From: Lactiplantibacillus plantarum EGD-AQ4
GTDB taxonomy: Bacteria > Bacillota > Bacilli > Lactobacillales > Lactobacillaceae
Direction of reading: 5' to 3'
NCBI RefSeq assembly: GCF_000463075.2
Contig: NZ_AVAQ01000012.1
Coordinates: 186,001 to 250,000, forward strand
Length of the DNA stretch: 64,000 nt
The notes under the pieces were generated by a model. It was not told where the DNA came from and did not search any database. It worked only from the letters and a program-made list of their open reading frames with translations. A program made the position numbers and the translations under genes. How positions within the stretch are numbered: position 1 is the first letter of the stretch; the number at the start of each line of letters is the position of its first letter. Shown in pieces: positions 36,224-44,773 of the stretch.

Positions 36224-36817
36224 TTAGTTAGATGGCGTAGCGCCTAAGTTCCAAGTCAACGTTGTCGTGTAGGCTATATTAGCGAGCTTAGTCGTTGCAC
36301 CCGGAACAGCCAGTGTAGAACTGCCGAACGTAAACGTCGAAATCCCGTTACCCTCACCTTCCGAGGCTGAAGCAACCGTGCCCGCAGCGCCATTAGTGGT
36401 CGTACCGCTCGTCGTCGTTCCAGGAGTTAAAGTGGCATTCCCCGTATTGACCGTTGAATCACTTGAAACTTTGGTGCTAGCAACCGTCAAGGCAGCATTC
36501 GTCAAGGCTGAGCCACTCGCATCCGTCGCCGTATTGAATTGTTGGCCCTGTGCCACGGTCAATGACCAGCCGTCATTCGTCCCCCGCAAATCACTAACTT
36601 CTACCGTTGGCGTGGTCGAAGCATTCAAAGTCGTATCAGCTGCCGAAATCGTATTGCTCCCAAATGAAAGTTTCTTGTCATCCGTCACTGACAATGATAG
36701 TGCCCCACTTGAGAAGGTCACATCACCTGTCGAATTCGTATCCGCGGCGTTTGCAACCACCGTACTTGTCCCTAAAAGTCCAGCAACAACCATTAATCCC
36801 AAAACCATTTTTTTCAT
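36224..36817 (-). CDS. cscB: CscB-type WxL-domain protein
   Basis: A 197-residue secreted protein consisting of a signal peptide (cleavage near VANAAD) and a WxL domain spanning the rest. Both WxL motifs are seen, DGWSLTV near residue 83 and TLTWNLG near the C terminus. Such proteins bind the wall without covalent linkage. A Gly/Thr/Ser-rich loop (~130-155) interrupts the domain. AAGGAAG precedes the ATG. It lies between the long WxL protein and CscA, as in other csc clusters. Confidence 0.92.
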   Translation of the reverse strand: MKKMVLGLMVVAGLLGTSTVVANAADTNSTGDVTFSSGALSLSVTDDKKLSFGSNTISAADTTLNASTTPTVEVSDLRGTNDGWSLTVAQGQQFNTATDASGSALTNAALTVASTKVSSDSTVNTGNATLTPGTTTSGTTTNGAAGTVASASEGEGNGISTFTFGSSTLAVPGATTKLANIAYTTTLTWNLGATPSN

Positions 36818-36870
36818 TACAATCCGCTTCCTTTCAAGTAAGCTAGTTTTTAAAATTGTAAATCCCTTAG

Positions 36871-39348
36871 TTAATTATTGGCGACCGTATTATTTAGTTG
36901 CCAGGAGATAGTCCCCTTGTACGTATCCAATTCTGCCGCACCACTCGGAACCTTTAACAACAAGCCGGAATCACTCGACCAGGTTCCTGAAATATTGACC
37001 CCCGCATGACTAGTCGTCGTTTGCGAATGGACCGTAGCTGCGACGCCCGGTGCGAGTGTCGTTTGCGTTGAGCCATTTTGATAGTACAGCGTTGCGTCCA
37101 GCTTTTTGCCAGTATTTTCTCCAACAAAGCCAACCGTGCCCAGCTCTGCGGTCAAGGTCCACGTGGAGTTCAAGTTACCATTGTTCTGGACTTGTAGCGG
37201 CTCGTCGCTAGGAACTGCCGCACTGTATACCTCAGTTGTCGCCGATAGCGGGTGGCTACCGAAGTCCAACGTTGCCGGCGTTGAGTTGAAGAACAAGTTA
37301 CCTGAATAGACATAGGTGACTGTAATTGGATCTTCAGTGTACGTTCCAGTCGCGTTATCCGGGGTTGAACTGAGCGTATAGCCATCAATTGATTTAGCGG
37401 TTGTTTCGTATGACTGACCGGCCGTCCCAGGGATTGTCTCTGAGTCTGCAATCGTTTTACCGTCACCATCGACATAGTCAACGGTTACGGTACCACCGTT
37501 TTTAGCCCAGTTATAGGTACCGGCCATGGTACTGCCGTCATAGGTCGTCATCAGCGTCGCCGCAGAGTAAGTATCGCCACTGCTGCCCTTTTGCCACTCG
37601 CCAGTATACGGTGCCGTGGTACTAGGCGTGTTCAGGTTCATGGACGTACTATCATGGAAGGTAAAATCAGTCCCCAAGGTCAGATGTTGCAAATTAGAAT
37701 CACCCTTAAAGACGTCCGCATAGGTGGTCGCCGCTACGGTATTCCAACTGGATAGATTCAAGGTGGTCAACGCGCTCATGCTGCTGAATACGTTGTCCAT
37801 GGCTTTCACCTTGCTGGTATCCCAGGACGATAGGTCAAGTGTCGTTGCCTTAGTACATCCTGAAAAAGCATAAGCCAAGCTCGTCACGTTCCCAGTATTC
37901 CAATCCGTGACGGGAACCGCTGTCAACGCCACACAGTTGAAAAAGGTATGATCCAATGTCGTAACTTTACTGGTATCCCAGCTGTCAACAGCAATCGTCA
38001 CCGCTTTAGAACACCCCGAAAATGTATAGGCCAAGCTCGTGACGTTACTAATATCCCAACTGGATACCGGTAGCTTGGTGAGACTGCTGCAGCCTTGGAA
38101 CGTATTCGCTAAACTCGTGACGTTGGCGGTATTCCAGCCGTCACCGTCGACGGCTAAGGTTGTCACCTTCGTACAATTTTGGAACAAGCTAACCATGCTC
38201 GTCACTTTCGCTGTATTCCAACCGCTCACATCAAGTGCAGTCACCGCAGTGCAGTTAGCGAATAAATATTGCATATTGGTGACATTACTCGTGTCCCATG
38301 AGCTGACATCAATCGTTGCCAATTTAGCACACTGCGCAAACATATTGGCTAAGTTCGTCGCCTTTGACATATTCCAGCCAGAAACATCCAGCGTCGTTAG
38401 GGCTGCGCACCCACTAAATTGATACCTTGAGTTAGTTAACGCAGTCGTTTTCCAGGCGCCAACTGCCACCGTAGTCAAATTCGAACATTTAATAAACATT
38501 GAATCCATCGTTGTTACTGCACTAACATCCCAATTTTTCGTTCCAACCGTAGTGAGGGCAGTACATTCCGCAAACATTCTTGACATATCAGTCACGCCGC
38601 CAACTTGCCAACTATCAGAATCACCGATTGAAGTCAGCGCAGTACAGCCGTCAAACATACCAGCCATGGTCGTAACCTTTGAAAAATCCGTTTGATCAAA
38701 ATCAACGCTGGTTAGTTTCGCATCTTTATAAAACATCTGCTCAGTGCTGGTTACCCCACTCATTGAAAGATTACTCAAACCAGTAATCGACGTTAGGTTG
38801 GTGAGATTAGCAAATAAACGAGCATAATCCGGCGCAGTCGTTACCGTAATCGTATCCGTAATTTTGATGCTGGTAATCGACGTACTATACGCGGCCCATG
38901 GTGATGCGTTCGTCACCAAATAATTAAAAGTCCCACCACTCAGCGTTAAAACACCATCACTGTCAATAGTCCATTTGACCGTACCAATCGTTCCGGAAGC
39001 GGGAATCGTCCCATCACTACTCGAAGTATCGGTCGTTGATGAATCCGTACTGGACGAAGCGGTACTTGAGCTAGCCGTCGAAGTCGTGCTTGAACTAGAA
39101 GTAGAACTCGAACTAGTCGTCGATGACGAGCTGGAAGAACTACCATCCGATGAACTGCTTGCGGCATCAGCACTGACTGCCATCAAATTAGTATTCGTGA
39201 CCTCGCTAATATCGGCACTACTGCTACTTGTTGCCGTACTCGTTTGGGTCGTTGCAGCTTGCCCCAGCATGGCGCCACTAGTTAGTGGTACTAATGCCAA
39301 AATTGCAACGACAACTATTGTTAGTAACTGCATGATGCGGTGCTGCAT
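36871..39348 (-). CDS. cscC: CscC-type BspA/DUF285, MucBP and WxL protein
   Basis: An 825-residue surface protein with the same plan as the one at 30-2654: signal peptide (~1-31), Ser/Thr-rich stretch (~33-120), about eighteen DUF285 repeats with 'FxxCxxLTTLDVSSWDTSxVT' pattern (~150-600), a MucBP-like unit starting at ~621 and a WxL domain (~683-825) ending in TISWQLN. Many repeats carry a Cys, unlike the paralogue, whose repeats are mostly Cys-free. GGGGTGG precedes the ATG. Probably the exposed adhesive or carbohydrate-contacting part of the csc complex. Confidence 0.92.
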   Translation of the reverse strand: MQHRIMQLLTIVVVAILALVPLTSGAMLGQAATTQTSTATSSSSADISEVTNTNLMAVSADAASSSSDGSSSSSSSTTSSSSTSSSSTTSTASSSTASSSTDSSTTDTSSSDGTIPASGTIGTVKWTIDSDGVLTLSGGTFNYLVTNASPWAAYSTSITSIKITDTITVTTAPDYARLFANLTNLTSITGLSNLSMSGVTSTEQMFYKDAKLTSVDFDQTDFSKVTTMAGMFDGCTALTSIGDSDSWQVGGVTDMSRMFAECTALTTVGTKNWDVSAVTTMDSMFIKCSNLTTVAVGAWKTTALTNSRYQFSGCAALTTLDVSGWNMSKATNLANMFAQCAKLATIDVSSWDTSNVTNMQYLFANCTAVTALDVSGWNTAKVTSMVSLFQNCTKVTTLAVDGDGWNTANVTSLANTFQGCSSLTKLPVSSWDISNVTSLAYTFSGCSKAVTIAVDSWDTSKVTTLDHTFFNCVALTAVPVTDWNTGNVTSLAYAFSGCTKATTLDLSSWDTSKVKAMDNVFSSMSALTTLNLSSWNTVAATTYADVFKGDSNLQHLTLGTDFTFHDSTSMNLNTPSTTAPYTGEWQKGSSGDTYSAATLMTTYDGSTMAGTYNWAKNGGTVTVDYVDGDGKTIADSETIPGTAGQSYETTAKSIDGYTLSSTPDNATGTYTEDPITVTYVYSGNLFFNSTPATLDFGSHPLSATTEVYSAAVPSDEPLQVQNNGNLNSTWTLTAELGTVGFVGENTGKKLDATLYYQNGSTQTTLAPGVAATVHSQTTTSHAGVNISGTWSSDSGLLLKVPSGAAELDTYKGTISWQLNNTVANN

Positions 39349-39384
39349 ACAACCACCCCCTTAAATACCTGACGCACATTTTCC

Positions 39385-39816
39385 TTAATTCTGATGCAAA
39401 CTTCGCTGTTGGTAGCGCTTATATTTCGCATGATAGTAACCCGCTATCACGACTAAAATTAATAGCCAACCGCCCATAATCGTAAGTAGCCACTGGCACG
39501 TCTGCTCATCGGTCTGTGGCAACCGATCCCACCACGGCTGATTAGCAGCTTGTACCGTCGCCGGTTCACTATAATGCCGGCCACTACTGGTTGAAGCGCG
39601 TTGTACGCCCTGACGATTGTGAGACTGACCGGTCTTAACCTGGTCACCACCAACTGCGGTACTTGATGAACCCTTTGCCGGCTTAGACACGGATGACGCT
39701 TGTCGAAACGTCACCTCGGCCGTACTCGTATCTTCAGCACGAACGGCCATGATTGGTAGACTAATAAAAATTGCGGCAAGCGCAACGCCCAGCAGTAATC
39801 CCAGCCGTCGTGCCAT
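39385..39816 (-). CDS. cscD: CscD-type small LPxTG protein
   Basis: A 143-residue precursor: signal peptide (cleavage near VRAED), a short polar, Ser/Gln-rich middle, and a sorting signal LPQTDE, a 20-residue membrane helix (WLLTIMGGWLLILVVIAGYY) and a basic tail. Sortase would link it to peptidoglycan; it is thought to help fix the WxL complex on the wall. The ATG at 39816 is 7 bases from AGGGGG; an ATG two codons earlier is too close to that site. First gene of the csc operon (cscD, C, B, A), gaps of 36-78 bases. Confidence 0.88.
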   Translation of the reverse strand: MARRLGLLLGVALAAIFISLPIMAVRAEDTSTAEVTFRQASSVSKPAKGSSSTAVGGDQVKTGQSHNRQGVQRASTSSGRHYSEPATVQAANQPWWDRLPQTDEQTCQWLLTIMGGWLLILVVIAGYYHAKYKRYQQRSLHQN

Positions 39817-39927
39817 CTTCATCGCCCCCTAAGGTTGAACCGCCAAACAATTAACCTTTTGTTAGCAGTTTAACAAAAACAATTCGAGCTAAATCTGGGC
39901 TTCAGTGTCCGTTTTTTGAGAGATAGG

Positions 39928-39968
39928 TAACACGTGTTATCGTTTCCCCCATTCACGATGTAATTATA
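39928..39968 (-). promoter_or_regulatory. csc operon promoter with 12-bp palindrome
   Basis: Extended -10 TGtTATAAT on the minus strand (TATAAT at 39963-39968) with a poor -35. TAACACGTGTTA, a perfect palindrome, lies at 39928-39939, about 20 bases into the expected leader, and may be an operator. The rest of the gap (39823-40300) holds no gene I can support. Confidence 0.5.
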
Positions 39969-40302
39969 ACATTATTATTTTACAACGGTTACATTTTTCG
40001 TCTTATTTTATAAAATATTTGTTTGAATTTTAGTTGTGAGCTAAACACCACATTTTTACTTCGCATGGCAATAGTCGCGCTCATGCTTCGCTTACAAGAA
40101 TCGGTCAATTGACAGTCACAAAATTGGAGTCAAGGCCAATCCATTGGATAAACAATCCCTAACTCCAGTAATCGATTATTAATCATAATAATGTACAGTT
40201 AAAACTAAGCTTATAGTAAATATTAAATCTGATACATCGTTCACAAAATCGTGCTAGCCGCCACTAGCCAGTTTTATAGCAAGCTGGCTCACTTTTACTT
40301 AT

Positions 40303-40440
40303 TTATGTAGTACTGAGTGTTTCAAGTTTTTGCTGAGACAGACGATGCACTGAATCACATCTAATAATCGTCACCTTAATGCCCAGAATACTAACTAATG
40401 ACAAGCCTGCACCGACTAGAATAACCACGAGCGCAGCCAA
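40303..40440 (-). CDS. Possible 45-residue membrane peptide
   Basis: An open frame beginning with TTG 24 bases after the stop of the gene at 40465. It encodes one hydrophobic helix (AALVVILVGAGLSLVSILGI) and a polar tail (SVHRLSQQKLETLSTT). The ribosome site is weak (GGTTGG, badly spaced), so it may be chance. If real it would be the last gene of the SOS operon. Confidence 0.25.
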   Translation of the reverse strand: MAALVVILVGAGLSLVSILGIKVTIIRCDSVHRLSQQKLETLSTT

Positions 40441-40464
40441 TGGTCATAGAAGCCAACCACAACA

Positions 40465-40779
40465 CTAATGTCCATGCTCCAAATCATGCACAATATCCGT
40501 CCCCGGGTGAACTAAATGGTGGGTATCACGATATTCAATTCGCAGCTCAGTGTGCTGCTTTAAATCCGCTAAGACTTGCTGATATAACGACGGCCGGTGT
40601 GGAATCTCGAGTAGATCATAGCTATGGATCAGCCGCTCTCGGGCTCGCTGCGCCTGCAAGAAAAACGTGTAACAGTCGAACAGATGATTATCGACAATCA
40701 ACAGATGGTAGCGCCACTGATAGCGTCGCAAAAAATAACGATCAAAATTCGCAATCAATTGTTTGGATTCTGCTAACAT
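40465..40779 (-). CDS. Unrecognised third protein of the SOS operon
   Basis: A 104-residue soluble protein, not recognised. It is rich in aromatic, Arg and His residues ('FDRYFLRRYQWRYHLLIVDNHLFDCYTFFLQAQRARERLIHSYD' in pieces) and ends in a His-rich 'HHLVHPGTDIVHDLEHGH'. No membrane helix or signal. GGAAGGTGA lies 6 bases before ATG and it starts 17 bases after the UmuC-like polymerase stop, so it is almost surely expressed with it after DNA damage. It may help or restrain the polymerase; that is inference. Confidence 0.8.
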   Translation of the reverse strand: MLAESKQLIANFDRYFLRRYQWRYHLLIVDNHLFDCYTFFLQAQRARERLIHSYDLLEIPHRPSLYQQVLADLKQHTELRIEYRDTHHLVHPGTDIVHDLEHGH

Positions 40780-40796
40780 CGTGGTTCACCTTCCAA

Positions 40797-42089
40797 TCAA
40801 GCTTGGTGCCCGCCCAATAAACCTGAGCGTTCAACCGCCGTTCCGGCTGATTTCTTGCTATACCCCCGGATAATCGCGCGGTAGCCGTACCGAGCCCGAA
40901 TCTGGTCGATAGCATGCTCCAAGCGCAGGTTAGCCGTGTGCCGGTCGTTATCCTCAAACAACGACAATTGAAACGTGCTTGGTTTGCTGATGCGATTGAC
41001 CCGTACCCCTAAATTACGGAGGGCGTTACCTTGCCACCGCGACTCAAATAAATACTGGACCGCACGAATCAAATCATTGGTCGCATTGGTTGGGTCGACC
41101 TTAGTCTGGGCACTCCAGCCATGGCGATTGCGTTCATCAGGCGTCGCAAAACCGACCGAGATACCAATAACTTCGCCTAAAACATCATGTTTGCGCAACC
41201 GAGTGGCCACTTGGTCGGCAATTTCAAACAGGACTGTTTCGATATCCTCACGCGTCATATAATCACGCATCAGCACCTGACTATTTCCATAACCCCGGTT
41301 ATCAGAACGCGGCACATACCGCTTCGTCAGGTCGGAATAGTCGATGCCCCAGCTGTGAAAATACAGCGCATCGCCAAGCACACCAAATTTACGCTTGAGT
41401 TGTTGCCGGTCTGCGTGAGCTAAATCAGCCACGGAATAAATCCCCAGCCGTTCCAGTTTGGCCGCCGTCTTGTGCCCAATCGACCAGAAATCCGTTAATT
41501 TAGGAATCTGCCACACCGTATTCGGGACGTCTGCATACCCCCAGTAAGCAAACCACGGCGCTTCCTGTTTAGCCGCGTTATCCAAAGCTAGCTTTGCCAT
41601 CAACGGATTGGGGCCCATCCCGACCGTCGTAACGATGCCGGTCTCCTGAAAGATTTTTGTCTGAATCTGACGGGCAATTTCACGATTGGACCCAAACAAC
41701 TTGTGGCTATGGGTCACGTCCGCAAATAACTCATCGATACTATAAATAAACGTATGTTGTTCATCCGTAAACTGCTGAATAATCTGACTGATGCGATAAT
41801 TCAATCGCACATAGTCTGCCATGTGCGGTGCAGCCAATTCAATATCCATTTGAGGTTGTAAGTCATACTTACGCGTGCCGAGCTTTACACCATAATCGCG
41901 TTTGGTATCCGGCGACGCCGCTAACACCAGGCCACCCTGCGATTCTTCACGCGACAATACGGCAATCTTGGCCGCTAATGGATACTCGCCACGCCGAATT
42001 GCTTCGGTACTCGCGAAAAAGCTCTTACAATCAATACACATAATATCGCGCACGGGTAACCGGCTCGGATCATCTAAGGGTGTCGTCAT
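40797..42089 (-). CDS. Y-family translesion DNA polymerase (UmuC-like)
   Basis: A 430-residue Y-family polymerase of the Gram-positive UmuC/UvrX type. Seen: 'IMCIDCKSFFASTEAIRRGEYP' (catalytic Asp and the steric-gate FF), 'YSIDELFADVT' (catalytic Asp-Glu pair), 'TVGMGPNPLMAKLALD', the HhH region 'FWSIGHKTAAKLERLGIYSVADLA' and a C-terminal little-finger part with 'QLSLFEDN', which may be a beta-clamp-binding motif. It copies past damaged bases. The ATG at 42089 follows GTGGTGGG and overlaps the YolD-like gene by 20 bases. Confidence 0.93.
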   Translation of the reverse strand: MTTPLDDPSRLPVRDIMCIDCKSFFASTEAIRRGEYPLAAKIAVLSREESQGGLVLAASPDTKRDYGVKLGTRKYDLQPQMDIELAAPHMADYVRLNYRISQIIQQFTDEQHTFIYSIDELFADVTHSHKLFGSNREIARQIQTKIFQETGIVTTVGMGPNPLMAKLALDNAAKQEAPWFAYWGYADVPNTVWQIPKLTDFWSIGHKTAAKLERLGIYSVADLAHADRQQLKRKFGVLGDALYFHSWGIDYSDLTKRYVPRSDNRGYGNSQVLMRDYMTREDIETVLFEIADQVATRLRKHDVLGEVIGISVGFATPDERNRHGWSAQTKVDPTNATNDLIRAVQYLFESRWQGNALRNLGVRVNRISKPSTFQLSLFEDNDRHTANLRLEHAIDQIRARYGYRAIIRGYSKKSAGTAVERSGLLGGHQA

Positions 42090-42465
42090 GGTCCCACCAC
42101 TTTTCACTCGTGGCCAGTGCCGCCCATCGAATGTCTTCGAGGTACACCGTCTTCAAATGCTGCGTGTTGAGCTGGACATAGACTTGGTCCGCATTAAACC
42201 CAATCACCTGACCACTAAATTCTGCGACGTGCTGATTATTCTCAAGTACGTTCAACTGTAACGTCACGGTCGCACCTTTTTGCCAACTGGTTTGTAAGAC
42301 GGAATCAATTTGGGGTAACGCCATTTCTGGCCGAGCGGGCGTCGGGCGTTGTTGTTGCTGTTCAGTTTCCAGATAAGCACTGTGGCCAGCTAAAATCCAG
42401 CCCATCCACTTCATCATGCCACGGTCATCATAGAGCCACTTCTCTCGGGGGACGACTCGTTCCAT
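42070..42465 (-). CDS. YolD-like protein
   Basis: A 131-residue protein of the YolD-like family, which is found beside UmuC-type polymerases in Firmicutes and has been likened to UmuD in role. Seen: 'DRGMMKWMGWILAGHSAYL' near the N terminus and a beta-rich C-terminal half ending 'VYLEDIRWAAL'. It starts the operon, directly behind a promoter with a LexA box. ATG at 42465 is preferred to a GTG three codons earlier, as AAGGACTGGTG is its ribosome site. Confidence 0.88.
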   Translation of the reverse strand: MERVVPREKWLYDDRGMMKWMGWILAGHSAYLETEQQQQRPTPARPEMALPQIDSVLQTSWQKGATVTLQLNVLENNQHVAEFSGQVIGFNADQVYVQLNTQHLKTVYLEDIRWAALATSEKWWDHDDTLR

Positions 42466-42491
42466 AACTATCACCAGTCCTTTTATGAATC

Positions 42492-42520
42492 ATTATACGA
42501 ACGTATGTTCTTTTTGGCAA
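42492..42520 (-). promoter_or_regulatory. SOS promoter with LexA (DinR) box
   Basis: Minus strand TTGCCA (42515-42520), 17-bp spacer, TATAAT (42492-42497). GAAC-GTAT-GTTC (42499-42510) matches the Gram-positive LexA consensus CGAACN4GTTCG except for the last base, and lies between the -35 and -10 boxes. Confidence 0.88.
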
Positions 42521-42563
42521 GCTTTATTTCAGACTTCATCCTCGATTTTTGACACGTAACCCG

Positions 42564-42599
42564 TAAAAAAGGCCGCCATCACAATAGATAGCGACCATT
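42564..42599 (-). terminator. Orphan terminator
   Basis: Minus strand GGTCGCTATC / GATGGCGGCC (two G-U pairs) with T6. No gene on the minus strand ends here; it sits between the SOS promoter and a LysR remnant, which suggests that a gene was deleted. Confidence 0.6.
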
Positions 42600-42624
42600 A
42601 ATTTAATTTTTTAGCGTCCTTCAA

Positions 42625-42777
42625 GGTATTAGTATTTTGTCACAACGCATCGCTCAGCCTTATCTCGACACTGGTGCGATTCGGGCTGAAACGTTGCCAA
42701 TCAGCTTTATTTATCGAACCGATGCAGTAATGGCGCCGACACTTGAGTGTTTTATCAAACAAATCAAAGCGTTTTAA
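42625..42777 (+). pseudogene. C-terminal remnant of a LysR-type regulator
   Basis: The + strand reads GISILSQRIAQPYLDTGAIR then AETLPISFIYRTDAVMAPTL and ECFIKQIKAF before the TAA, the usual end of a LysR substrate-binding domain ('G-I-x-x-L-P ... L..G.L ... P...F...L'). A TAA seven codons upstream closes the frame and there is no start or HTH part, so only the tail remains. Confidence 0.65.
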
Positions 42778-42796
42778 GCGCGGATAATCCCCATTC

Positions 42797-42849
42797 AAAA
42801 ATAGACGTTACAGTAATATTCAGAAAATGAGTATTATTGTAACGTCTTA
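42797..42849 (-). terminator. Terminator of the antiporter gene
   Basis: AGACGTTACAGTAATA (42803-42818) and TATTATTGTAACGTCT (42832-42847), nearly complementary, with T5 on the minus strand. Confidence 0.75.
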
Positions 42850-42918
42850 TCTTATTATCCAGTGCGTCCCATGAATGACTTGAGCGTCTTGCACAAAATT
42901 TATCATAAGACAGGTTGC

Positions 42919-44517
42919 TTATTCCCCGTACTCTAAGACGACCATCTCGGCCATCGTAATTTCACGATACAGTTGGTTGAATGAATCCTCACTGAGCCCG
43001 ACCGTCGCGTTATATTGTTGTTCCACATAATTCCGTTCCGCCTGAAAGACATGGCGATAAATAGCCATTAGTTCGCGCATCTGATCAGCTGTATAATCAG
43101 GATGCTGAACCATCCGCCGCCATTCTGCAAGAAACTGTCGGAGCGTCGTATGACCGTTTTGCGAGCGTAAATCAAATGTGATCGCATCTTTGAATTCTTG
43201 CGAAATTGGCATTTGCCATAATTCATGAATACCTGCCTCAATCATTTGCTCTCGAATTACCGCCATTCGAGCCGCATCCTCCATATCAATCCGTACTTTA
43301 GGTAACAACCAGCGAAAGATGACTGTCGGAACGATTAAACTAAGAATGATCAGTAAGCTTTCAGACATTAATACCAAGTTAAAATCAGCCGTCTTGACCT
43401 GAGTTTCAGCAACAGTAAAGGCTAATGCAAATGTCACCGCACCGTGAATGCCACCTAGCGCAAATATCCAAGCTTCACGATTGCCGACCCGTTGAACCAA
43501 GCGAACATAAGCGTAGCGGGCCAATAAATTGGCAACGTATAAGACAACGCCAATCCCTACCCAAATCAGTGAACCATTATAAGTAACTGAGCGGTCTAAT
43601 AACGTTCTGAGCAACATAATTCCTAGCACAATAAAGACAACGCTATTTAAAATATCACTTAATAATCCAATTAATTGGTGTAGATCACTAGCAAGCTGTG
43701 GATTAGCCAGTGAACTCCGCTCGCCCTCAGCATTGTGAACCAGCCCAGCGGACACAACCGCGATAATGCCAGAAACGCCCAAGGCCTCAGCCCCAAAATA
43801 TAAAATAAACGGCGTCATTAAAAAGATAATTTTGAGGGGCGTCCCGTTATTATACGTATTATTAATAAAGTTCAACTTGGAACGTAGCATTGACTGCCGA
43901 ATATAGACAATCAAACTGCTAACTATTCCGCCGAAAAGCACCCCGCCCCCTGCAGAATAAATAAAATCCCATAACGTCTGATAATAATTAACATAACCAT
44001 TGATATACCACAATGTTGCCATGTTGAGCAAAATAATTCCTGACGCATCGTTGAATAGCGATTCCAACTTTAGACTCGTCTGTTGTGAACGCGGTAATTC
44101 TCGGCCCATCGTTACTGATTCAGTCGCCGTCGCATCGGTTGGTGTACTGATTGCAGCCAGAATAAAAGCTAATGGCAATCCGACGCCAGCAAAAAGTTGA
44201 GTCCCAATTCCGGCCACAACTGCACAGAGCACAACCATTCCAACGGTCAAGCTCAGAATTTCCCGAGCATGCCGTCCCACTAAGTTAAGCCGCGTATTTT
44301 GGCCTTCAAAATACAGTAGCGGCGCGACAATCAGTCCAATAAAAATCTCTGAATTGAACCGTTCTACCAGACCATTTAATAACGGAATCACGGCAATCAC
44401 GGCACCAACCAGCATACTGACATAATTCACTGAAAGTCGTGGTAACCAGCGACGGTTGATCACAATACTGACCATCGCTGCAACCACCAATATACTAGTT
44501 GAAATAAGTAGTGTCAT
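42919..44517 (-). CDS. Na+/H+ antiporter, CPA1 (NhaP/NhaK) type
   Basis: A 532-residue cation:proton antiporter with about 12 membrane helices. Seen: 'LIVAPLLYFEGQNTRLNL', 'LAAISTPTDATATESV' (the transport-site TD pair in helix 5), 'SLFNDASGIILLN' (ND acidic motif of CPA1), 'GGIHGAVTFALAF' and a ~120-residue cytoplasmic C-terminal domain. It exports Na+ or other alkali cations for H+, for pH and salt balance. The start at 44517 is set by AGGGTGAGGAC; the frame extends 54 codons further upstream without a site. Single-gene unit. Confidence 0.92.
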   Translation of the reverse strand: MTLLISTSILVVAAMVSIVINRRWLPRLSVNYVSMLVGAVIAVIPLLNGLVERFNSEIFIGLIVAPLLYFEGQNTRLNLVGRHAREILSLTVGMVVLCAVVAGIGTQLFAGVGLPLAFILAAISTPTDATATESVTMGRELPRSQQTSLKLESLFNDASGIILLNMATLWYINGYVNYYQTLWDFIYSAGGGVLFGGIVSSLIVYIRQSMLRSKLNFINNTYNNGTPLKIIFLMTPFILYFGAEALGVSGIIAVVSAGLVHNAEGERSSLANPQLASDLHQLIGLLSDILNSVVFIVLGIMLLRTLLDRSVTYNGSLIWVGIGVVLYVANLLARYAYVRLVQRVGNREAWIFALGGIHGAVTFALAFTVAETQVKTADFNLVLMSESLLIILSLIVPTVIFRWLLPKVRIDMEDAARMAVIREQMIEAGIHELWQMPISQEFKDAITFDLRSQNGHTTLRQFLAEWRRMVQHPDYTADQMRELMAIYRHVFQAERNYVEQQYNATVGLSEDSFNQLYREITMAEMVVLEYGE

Positions 44518-44688
44518 TTTTGTCCTCACCCTTTTTTTATTAAAATAACTAACATTGATTATTGCCGCTTTAATTTGGCATGTAAAGTAAAAACAACCTC
44601 TACGACTCACACGGCTTGCATTGATACCGCCCTCGACAGCCACCAGCCGATTATTATTATTGTGACAAATACCCGCCAAACTAAACCC

Positions 44689-44732
44689 AAAAAATTAGCC
44701 CGTCAAGCCACCCATGACTTAACGCGCTAATA
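44689..44732 (-). terminator. Terminator of nudC
   Basis: TTAGC-c-CGT / ACG-c-GCTAA stem with T6 on the minus strand, 42 bases beyond the nudC stop. Confidence 0.65.
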
Positions 44733-44773
44733 TCAAATTTCTAATTATGCTGTTCTGTTATCCAATCACAGGC

